12,218 nt of DNA, taken from assembly GCA_946413885.1 (NCBI GenBank), contig CAMKMK010000053.1:1-12218 (forward strand), given 5' to 3'. The position numbers and the translations under genes are program-made. The DNA comes from an uncultured Prevotellaceae bacterium (GTDB lineage: Bacteria > Bacteroidota > Bacteroidia > Bacteroidales > Bacteroidaceae). Below are positions 6,497-12,218 of the stretch, piece after piece; position 1 is the first letter of the stretch; each line of letters opens with the position of its first letter. Under the pieces are notes generated by a model. It did no database searches, was not told the DNA's origin, and saw only the letters and a list, made by a program, of their open reading frames with translations.

Positions 6497-8974
6497 CTAT
6501 TGAGGGTCTACGTCATAGTAAACCTGAGCAGATTTATATTGAGGTTGTGCTAAAAGATATTCTTGAATCTGGCGTAATCTTTTGCGCACTTCTATTTGAG
6601 AAGCATTGTGCTCAATCTTCAAAATCACTTTACGGATGAACATCATCTGCACTCGAGATACAAAAGGTGTGTCAGGACCGAAAACACGATGGCCAAAAAC
6701 TTGTCGCATGAATCGAATCAAATCTGAAGTCAATTGTTCCAGAACATGTTCATCCCTGTGTTTCAAATACACATAAATAAGTCTGCAGTTAGGAGGAAAA
6801 TTAAAAGATTGACGTTCTTGCATTTGTTCAGCATACATCGCCTCATAATCATGATGCATTACTTGAGAGATGACACTTACTGAAGGATCCTTCGTTTGCA
6901 AGATAACACGTCCCTGAAAATTTCGACGACCAGCTCTTCCTGCCACTTGAGCCATCATCTGAAATGCTCGTTCATAAGAACGAAAATCTGGTTGGTTGAG
7001 CATCGTTCCTGCATCAAGGATTCCTACTACACTCACACGATCGAAATCCAAGCCTTTCGTTACCATTTGGGTTCCTACAAGAATGTCCGTTAAGCCATGC
7101 TGAAAATCATAAAGAATTTGTTCATAACTCTGACGGCTGCGTGTAGTATCCAAATCCATACGAGCAACACGAGCCTCTTGAATAAGTTCTCGAATATGAT
7201 CCTCAATGCGCTCAGTCCCATACCCATGACCGAGCAATTCATGACTCTCGCAACAGGGACAAATAGTGGGCAAGCGATAAACGGCACCGCAATAATGGCA
7301 TGTAAGTTGATTGCTCCCTTTATGATAGGTCAGACTTACATCACAACGTTGGCAACGAGGAACCCATCCACAAACGTGACATTCCATCATGGGAGCAAAA
7401 CCACGACGATTCTGAAAAAGGATAACTTGCTGATGATGTTTCAATGCTTCTCTCATCTCATGCAAAAGATGAGAGGAAAAGGGACCATTCATCATCTTCT
7501 TGCGTTGTTGGTCTTTAATATCAACCACTTGGATTTCTGGCAAGAGTACATCTTTATAACGCGTCATTAGTTTGACTAAACCATATTTGTTAGCCAAAGC
7601 ATTTGAATAACTTTCAAGACTGGGAGTTGCCGTTCCCAAAAGTGTCTTAGCTTCCATTTGTGTAGCCAGTACCAATGCAACGTTTCGAGCATGATAGCGA
7701 GGAGCTGGGTCTTGTTGTTTGAAACTTGTCTCATGTTCCTCATCGACAATTACAAGCCCCAGGTTGCGAAAAGGAAGAAAAACAGAAGAGCGCACTCCAA
7801 CCAGAATTTCATATGGTTTATCGGAAAGCATCTTTTGATAGACCTCTACCCTCTCAGCATCTGGATAACGGGAATGATAGACACCAAGCCTGTTTCCAAA
7901 TACACGTTTCAAACGATTGGTTAGTTGGGTAGTTAGGACAATCTCTGGCAACAAATAAAGCACTTGTTTGCCCTGTTTCAGCATCTCCTCGATTAAATGA
8001 ATATATACTTCTGTTTTGCCACTGCTGGTTACACCATGAAACAAACATACATTGTGTGACTGAAACTGTCGTTTTATTTCCTCAAAAGCCATTTGCTGGG
8101 CATCACTCAGAGGATACATGGTCATCTCTGCAGGCAATTGGGTACTTGATGTCCGTTCAATGACCTTTTCATATATCTCGATGACTCCTCTTGCCTTAAG
8201 TCCATTGAACACAGCTGGAGAGGAACAGGAAACTCTCATAAGTTCAGACTTAGTGACTTCTTTAAGTAACTGGTAATTCTGAAGTGTCAAGGCAGAAGTG
8301 ATCTGCGAAAGATCCAGATACTTCATCAGCAAATCTCCTTGTTTAGGAGATCGTCGCATGTCATCCAGAACTTGATTCAAATGGGCTTCGCTGAAATACT
8401 CTTTTGCTAAACGAACACAAAGAATCACTTTTGGCTTATAAGTCCTCTTTACCTCCTCTTTCATGAGAACAGCACCTTTTTCCAAAAGGCTCTTTACTAC
8501 AGGGAGTAAACTGGAGATTCCTGTTTCTTTCTGCAAGGAAGATAATGAAAGCTCTGATTTCAAAGACAAAATATCCAAAACACGTTGCTCATTAGGAGGA
8601 AGAGGCCCGTCAGCGATAAATTCATCAGAATAGGTCACAATGCTCTCACTCTCCAATTTTAAGCCATTCGGCAATGCGGCTTTATAAACTTCTCCTTCAG
8701 TGCAGATATAGTATTCCGCAATCCATTTCCATAGTTTCAATTGGGATGGAAGCAATAAAGGATGTTCGTCAAGCAATTCAGTGACTTCTTTGGTAGCGTA
8801 ATCTGGCTTCTGATTATGTATTCGAACTACAACGGCACTGTAGAATTTCTTGGCACCAAAAGGAACTATAATACGACAACCCACCTGCACCTTTTTTTCA
8901 AAAGACACAGGCAGGGAGTATGTGAAATAGCCTGCTACCGGAAGCGGTAGAATTACATCGGCAAACATTGCCAC
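6497..8974 (-). CDS. priA: Primosomal protein N', replication-restart DNA helicase
   Basis: PriA is a superfamily 2, 3'-to-5' helicase that recognises stalled or repaired forks and reloads the replicative helicase. The 825-residue protein has the N-terminal 3' DNA-binding domain (about 4-105, ADVILPLPVAGYFTYSLP) and a winged-helix region (about 125-270). The helicase core follows with Walker A GVTSSGKT at 314-321, DEEH at 411-414, GTATPSLES at 447-455 and QNRRGFAP at 521-528. Eight cysteines in four CxxC pairs (532/535, 541/544, 559/562, 572/575) form the two zinc sites inserted between helicase lobes; C574 is an extra one. Length is normal for Bacteroidota, which carry a longer PriA than E. 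coli (732). The annotated start is GTG at 8974; an ATG two codons later (8968) is an equally good candidate and removes only two residues. The gene starts 15 bases after the gldN stop and so may be read from the secretion operon. Confidence 0.97.
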   Translation of the reverse strand: MAMFADVILPLPVAGYFTYSLPVSFEKKVQVGCRIIVPFGAKKFYSAVVVRIHNQKPDYATKEVTELLDEHPLLLPSQLKLWKWIAEYYICTEGEVYKAALPNGLKLESESIVTYSDEFIADGPLPPNEQRVLDILSLKSELSLSSLQKETGISSLLPVVKSLLEKGAVLMKEEVKRTYKPKVILCVRLAKEYFSEAHLNQVLDDMRRSPKQGDLLMKYLDLSQITSALTLQNYQLLKEVTKSELMRVSCSSPAVFNGLKARGVIEIYEKVIERTSSTQLPAEMTMYPLSDAQQMAFEEIKRQFQSHNVCLFHGVTSSGKTEVYIHLIEEMLKQGKQVLYLLPEIVLTTQLTNRLKRVFGNRLGVYHSRYPDAERVEVYQKMLSDKPYEILVGVRSSVFLPFRNLGLVIVDEEHETSFKQQDPAPRYHARNVALVLATQMEAKTLLGTATPSLESYSNALANKYGLVKLMTRYKDVLLPEIQVVDIKDQQRKKMMNGPFSSHLLHEMREALKHHQQVILFQNRRGFAPMMECHVCGWVPRCQRCDVSLTYHKGSNQLTCHYCGAVYRLPTICPCCESHELLGHGYGTERIEDHIRELIQEARVARMDLDTTRSRQSYEQILYDFQHGLTDILVGTQMVTKGLDFDRVSVVGILDAGTMLNQPDFRSYERAFQMMAQVAGRAGRRNFQGRVILQTKDPSVSVISQVMHHDYEAMYAEQMQERQSFNFPPNCRLIYVYLKHRDEHVLEQLTSDLIRFMRQVFGHRVFGPDTPFVSRVQMMFIRKVILKIEHNASQIEVRKRLRQIQEYLLAQPQYKSAQVYYDVDPQ

Positions 8975-8989
8975 GAAAAGACAAAAGTG

Positions 8990-10060
8990 TTATCTGCGCT
9001 GACGACGAGCACTTACACGGGGAGCACTGCTGCTGCCAGAAGATTTCTCTGAAGATTCACGCTTTGCAGAGGCTGCAGCCCTTCTGCGACTGGTACTACC
9101 AGTAATCTTAATGGCTTCCTTTGCTGCTTTCTTAGCGGCTTTTTTGTCTAAAATCTCAACACTGTCCACTTGCGTCGAATCGATGACATGACCCCATACA
9201 CCTTCCTCAAAGTCTGACAACTGCTTTTCTATTCGGGTCTGTTCTTGGCTCATGGCACTATCGGTCTCACAATAGTTGGCAAGAACCTTACCTTGCAGAT
9301 TATTGGTCTTATAGATTTTACCCTCATATCGATTGAGTGTAAAGAAATCGTCTGCCGTCAAGTTTGACACATTATTCAGGTTGCTTCCCATCATAGGAAG
9401 TTTCGTCAACCACGATGCCACATCATCATACTTTAACCAAAAAAGAGGATAGGGAGTGGCATCTGTGGTGAATTCGTCCGCACCACGCATTAAGATTGGG
9501 CACAACGCTGTCACACGAGTACTAAAAGTACTGGTACGTTGATCCAAATATACACTCTCTTTGACGTAGTATCGAGTCACTTCAGCACTGGGCACATCGC
9601 TATCAGCAACTGTCATTTTGCCATCTTTCATCTCATAATAGATGCTTTGGTTCTCCAACATTTCTTTAACCTCCAGTTTATCCTTTTCCTCAAAAGACTC
9701 ATTACCGTCCAACTTATATTTATAAGCAGGAACACGTCCAGTGAGAACCAAACGGAACAAGTAAGTAAAGAGATTTACCTGACGTCCCTGAGGCTCCACA
9801 GGATAATACATGGGAGCATTTTTGTCATCCAGCAAATCAAGTTGTCGATAGATGTCACGCTTCCATACCACATCATCAGGCATAGAAGCAGACGTTGGGA
9901 ACTGAAGAGTAGAACGATCGTTGGACGTAGGTGCTGTTGTGTTAGTCTTTTGGGCTGCATCATTGTTAGAAGTAGCCGTCTTGCGACTCTTTGCAGGCTG
10001 AGCGTACAAGGTAGCACCAAGCATCATGACAGCCATTATTGTTAAAAATACACGCTTCAT
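8990..10060 (-). CDS. gldN: Type IX secretion system periplasmic protein GldN/PorN
   Basis: GldN (PorN) is a periplasmic component of the type IX secretion system; it binds the lipoprotein GldK/PorK to form a large ring at the inner side of the outer membrane and contacts GldM. The 356-residue product begins with a Sec signal peptide (1-20, cleavage likely after TLYA, no lipobox cysteine). A low-complexity Thr/Asn/Ser linker (about 24-55) precedes the conserved domain, which opens with DDVVWKRDIYRQLDLLDDKNAP and contains LFTYLFRLVLTGRVPAY near residues 97-113 and a CPILMRG-like stretch near 190. The last 51 residues (306-356) form a Lys/Arg/Ser/Ala-rich tail ending ARRQRR. Length is close to that of Porphyromonas PorN. 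Position directly after gldM, 13 bases away, fits the conserved gldKLMN order and supports the call. Confidence 0.93.
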   Translation of the reverse strand: MKRVFLTIMAVMMLGATLYAQPAKSRKTATSNNDAAQKTNTTAPTSNDRSTLQFPTSASMPDDVVWKRDIYRQLDLLDDKNAPMYYPVEPQGRQVNLFTYLFRLVLTGRVPAYKYKLDGNESFEEKDKLEVKEMLENQSIYYEMKDGKMTVADSDVPSAEVTRYYVKESVYLDQRTSTFSTRVTALCPILMRGADEFTTDATPYPLFWLKYDDVASWLTKLPMMGSNLNNVSNLTADDFFTLNRYEGKIYKTNNLQGKVLANYCETDSAMSQEQTRIEKQLSDFEEGVWGHVIDSTQVDSVEILDKKAAKKAAKEAIKITGSTSRRRAAASAKRESSEKSSGSSSAPRVSARRQRR

Positions 10061-10073
10061 AATAGATAAAGTA

Positions 10074-11639
10074 TTACTTTATGATAACTTGCATTGCCCC
10101 ATTCAGGGTACGTTCCACACCATCAGGTCCGATAGCATGAATCTCTGCAATATAGAATCGTTTGTTGCGAGCCAAAGCCCTCATTTGGTTCTTCTGCTGC
10201 TCTGAGAAGTTTGCACCGTTACTCTTATAAGGTACAGCATTACCCATTGCATCATAGAATACAGTCTCGAAACCTGTCACGCGAAATGGAATGTTGAGTA
10301 AACCGTCATCAATGGCAGCACCAATTCCATCCACACTCATCAAGACTTGCTTACTCAGATTGCCACCACGGAACTGTTCCGTACCACCTTTCCCATCAGA
10401 ATATGCGATGAATGCTGTAGGATCAGGCAATTTGCGCACACGGAACGTGAACTTACCCATCTCTTGGGAACGGCCTTCGTTCTGGGCTGTGACTGTAATG
10501 ACTGCTTCGCCACCCACATTGGTTGGTTTGGCAATATATTTTCCATCACCCGTCTTCGTCAGACTCCCACCCGTCATGACAGCATTGATCTGATTATTGT
10601 GAACACCTGGTACACTGACACTCATGGGATTGTCATATCCAGCATAGAGTACATTCATAATGTCAGCACTTACTGTGGCACTAGGAGCAACAACAGTATA
10701 TTTCTGAGAGAAATCACGACGTACTTTCTCGCCATTTCCATCCAACATTTCAATGAAACCGTTCAACGTGAAATCGCCTGTCTTGGAACAAACTGTTTCA
10801 TAAAGACCACGTGAACTCTGAATCTCACGTCCACCCACATAAATAGTAGGCCTGCGAGTCGTATCCACAGCAGCCATCAAAATCTGAGCGCTGAACTTGC
10901 CTCCTTGAACAACTGTCTGGGCACTGGGAATTACATAAGCATTCAGTTCGTTTACACGGATATCGTTAACATCCACATTGCTAATTAAAGTATGAAGGAC
11001 CTCACCCTCTGCATAACGAACATCGCTTTGAACCTTCGTGAGTAAAGTGACGGCTGCTGCTGTTGGAGTGTTCTCGAACATGTACTCTTGCCAGTTCTTC
11101 CCTAAAATCTTACCCTTAGCAGGAACATCTGTGTTAAGGTTGCTACTGATAATCTCCTTCTTCTCCTTGTCCGTCACCATTTTGACAATTCGCTCACGGT
11201 AACTGTTGATAGCATTGTAGAAATCCTTACCACGACCACGACCAGGAGCAAGCATCACTTGAGTGCTTGCTTCAAGGTCTTCGCGGTTTTTTATATTATT
11301 GACATCACCATCCTCACCATCACTCTCACGTACGATTGCTTCTTTGAGTTCCTCTGCGAAATTGTAGAGAGAATCACTCATGGAACGAACGATCTGAGCT
11401 TTATCATACCATTGCTTAACCTTAGCAGGATTCGACTTCATCTGAGTTTCAAAGGTAGAATAAATACCTTGATTGGTTTGGCTAGCATTCTCCGTAGTGC
11501 GATTCAGGCTCTCGGATACCAAAGAGAAACCGTTCAGTACATCGCTGGATACATTCAAAGCCAGCATGGCCATCAAGACCACGTACATCAGGTTGATCAT
11601 CTTTTGGCGAGGAGATATTTTTCTTTTCTTAATTGCCAT
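10074..11639 (-). CDS. gldM: Type IX secretion system / gliding motor protein GldM/PorM
   Basis: GldM (PorM) is the periplasm-spanning half of the type IX secretion motor: one transmembrane helix pairs with GldL in the inner membrane and a long dimeric periplasmic rod reaches the GldK-GldN ring. The 521-residue product starts with a short basic cytoplasmic segment and the family signature PRQKMINLMYVVLMAMLALNV. R11 and Y19 correspond to the conserved arginine and tyrosine of the helix (R9 and Y17 in Flavobacterium GldM) implicated in motor function. A helical N-terminal periplasmic domain (about 36-220) is followed by beta-rich domains to the C terminus, which ends in NGAMQVIIK. Length matches PorM (about 516). 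The ATG at 11639 puts the transmembrane helix at the usual position. The gene lies 60 bases after gldL and 13 before gldN. Confidence 0.97.
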   Translation of the reverse strand: MAIKKRKISPRQKMINLMYVVLMAMLALNVSSDVLNGFSLVSESLNRTTENASQTNQGIYSTFETQMKSNPAKVKQWYDKAQIVRSMSDSLYNFAEELKEAIVRESDGEDGDVNNIKNREDLEASTQVMLAPGRGRGKDFYNAINSYRERIVKMVTDKEKKEIISSNLNTDVPAKGKILGKNWQEYMFENTPTAAAVTLLTKVQSDVRYAEGEVLHTLISNVDVNDIRVNELNAYVIPSAQTVVQGGKFSAQILMAAVDTTRRPTIYVGGREIQSSRGLYETVCSKTGDFTLNGFIEMLDGNGEKVRRDFSQKYTVVAPSATVSADIMNVLYAGYDNPMSVSVPGVHNNQINAVMTGGSLTKTGDGKYIAKPTNVGGEAVITVTAQNEGRSQEMGKFTFRVRKLPDPTAFIAYSDGKGGTEQFRGGNLSKQVLMSVDGIGAAIDDGLLNIPFRVTGFETVFYDAMGNAVPYKSNGANFSEQQKNQMRALARNKRFYIAEIHAIGPDGVERTLNGAMQVIIK

Positions 11640-11662
11640 CGCTATATGTCTTAAACGATTTT

Positions 11663-11689
11663 CAGTTTATTTCAAACTGCATATTGCAG
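11663..11689 (-). repeat. Two overlapping small inverted repeats between gldL and gldM
   Basis: Within the 60-base gldL-gldM gap, CAGTTT (11663-11668) pairs with AAACTG (11674-11679) around a five-base loop, and CTGCA (11677-11681) pairs with TGCAG (11685-11689) around a three-base loop. The two share bases 11677-11679, so both stems cannot form fully at once. In the gldM-sense RNA the CTGCA stem is made first, then the A/T-rich stem. No T-tract follows on the gldM-sense strand, so they do not look like an intrinsic terminator. A role in message processing or stability of the intercistronic region is possible but unproven, and stems this short also arise by chance. Confidence 0.35.
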
Positions 11690-11699
11690 AGAGAATGAC

Positions 11700-12218
11700 T
11701 TAATCCTTATCTTTTTCTTCTTTTGAAACAGAAGATATCGGAGGTGTAACGGGCGTGGCACCCATATTGATGGTCAAAGCTTGAATCATACGGGCATATA
11801 CGTTGTTCAGCTCTTCTATCTGTTGAGCCATACGACGTGTCTGCTCATCTATCTGTTCAATGGTAGTAACTTGTTTGCTGATGTTCTTGAGTTGCAACTC
11901 ATAAACAGTAGCAATGCCAGTCAACGTACGATTCAGGTTCTCCATTTCCTCACTGTCAGTACTCATGCGAGCAGCCTGATCCTTTACGCGTCCCAATACC
12001 TCTGTCAGTTCTGTCAACTGTTCCGCATAATTCTTCACAGCTTCCTCGATTACACCTGGATCAGTAGCCTTGATGGCCTTAGGATTAATACCTGCACCAC
12101 CTCCATTCAACTGACTCAAAGCCAATTGAGCCTCAGCAGCAGCTTGACCAGCAGCAGCCAAATTGGCGGCAGCAGCACTTAGTCCAGCACCTTGAGCCAA
12201 CGCGTCAGGATCAATGTT
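11700..12218 (-). CDS. gldL: Type IX secretion system / gliding motor protein GldL/PorL, C-terminal part
   Basis: GldL (PorL) is the inner-membrane stator-like partner of GldM; together they use the proton gradient to drive type IX secretion and gliding. Only the C-terminal cytoplasmic region is in the window. The frame stays open to the right edge (N-I-D-P-D-A-L-A-Q-G-A-G), so the TTG at 12200 is an internal leucine codon, not a start. What is seen: an Ala/Gly/Gln-rich stretch, then a predicted helical/coiled-coil segment containing VIEEAVKNYAEQLTELTEVL and KNISKQVTTIEQIDEQTRR, and a short Thr/Pro/Lys tail ending KEEKDKD. The two transmembrane helices with the conserved glutamates lie outside the window, so motor residues cannot be checked. 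PorL is about 309 residues, suggesting well over a third is missing. Identity rests on the helical sequence and on its place directly before gldM. Confidence 0.9.
   Translation of the reverse strand, partial: NIDPDALAQGAGLSAAAANLAAAGQAAAEAQLALSQLNGGGAGINPKAIKATDPGVIEEAVKNYAEQLTELTEVLGRVKDQAARMSTDSEEMENLNRTLTGIATVYELQLKNISKQVTTIEQIDEQTRRMAQQIEELNNVYARMIQALTINMGATPVTPPISSVSKEEKDKD

Noticed and set aside
7450..7475. An 8-bp inverted repeat (CTCTCATC / GATGAGAG, 10-base loop)
   Set aside because: It falls inside the priA helicase coding region (residues near SHLLHEMREAL), has no T-tract and is best explained by chance in coding sequence.
9539..10045. A 168-codon plus-strand open frame antisense to gldN
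   Set aside because: GldN on the other strand has a signal peptide, conserved core and operon context; the antisense translation has no recognisable features.
12198..12200. TTG as a start codon for the rightmost gene
   Set aside because: The same frame stays open to the window edge and the sequence matches the middle of GldL, so this is an internal leucine codon in a truncated gene.

Overview
The window looks like core chromosome of a Bacteroidota bacterium, most likely order Bacteroidales and plausibly Prevotellaceae; the family assignment is inference. Three things support it: a type IX secretion (gliding/Por) gldL-gldM-gldN block, a found-only-in-Bacteroidota system; a near-perfect Bacteroidota-type -7 box (TACTTTTG) ahead of gltX with little Shine-Dalgarno signal at most starts; and protein sequences typical of the group. 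Coding density is very high. The longest gap is 116 bases, so no gene-free stretch over 300 bases exists. I see no tRNA, rRNA, CRISPR array, insertion sequence or phage gene.

Layout. Left (1-1459, + strand): the C-terminal half of an aminopeptidase P, cut by the window edge, then a gamma-class carbonic anhydrase-like hexapeptide-repeat protein. They run co-directionally, 18 bases apart. Next (1511-4312, - strand): gltX (glutamyl-tRNA synthetase) followed by waaA (Kdo transferase), 15 bases apart and probably one transcript. A 116-base AT-rich divergent promoter region (4313-4428) separates gltX from a + strand pgpH-type gene. That gene encodes a membrane HD phosphohydrolase, expected to hydrolyse cyclic di-AMP (4429-6495). 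It converges on priA with a single base between the two stop codons.

Right (6497-12218, - strand): in transcription order gldL (5' end outside the window), gldM, gldN and priA. GldL and GldM form the inner-membrane proton-driven motor of the type IX secretion system. GldN is the periplasmic partner that joins GldK in a ring under the outer membrane. priA, the replication-restart helicase, follows gldN by 15 bases and may be read through from the secretion operon.

The genes serve mostly separate housekeeping tasks: peptide turnover, CO2/bicarbonate or related chemistry, tRNA charging, LPS inner core, second-messenger control, protein export and replication restart. All six full-length proteins (the hexapeptide protein, WaaA, GltX, PgpH, PriA, GldM) and GldN look intact, with the expected motifs where I know them. 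I found no convincing previously undescribed system. The points worth a second look are modest: the gldN-priA linkage, a basic low-complexity tail on GldN, two mutually exclusive small hairpins between gldL and gldM, and the one-base convergent junction.
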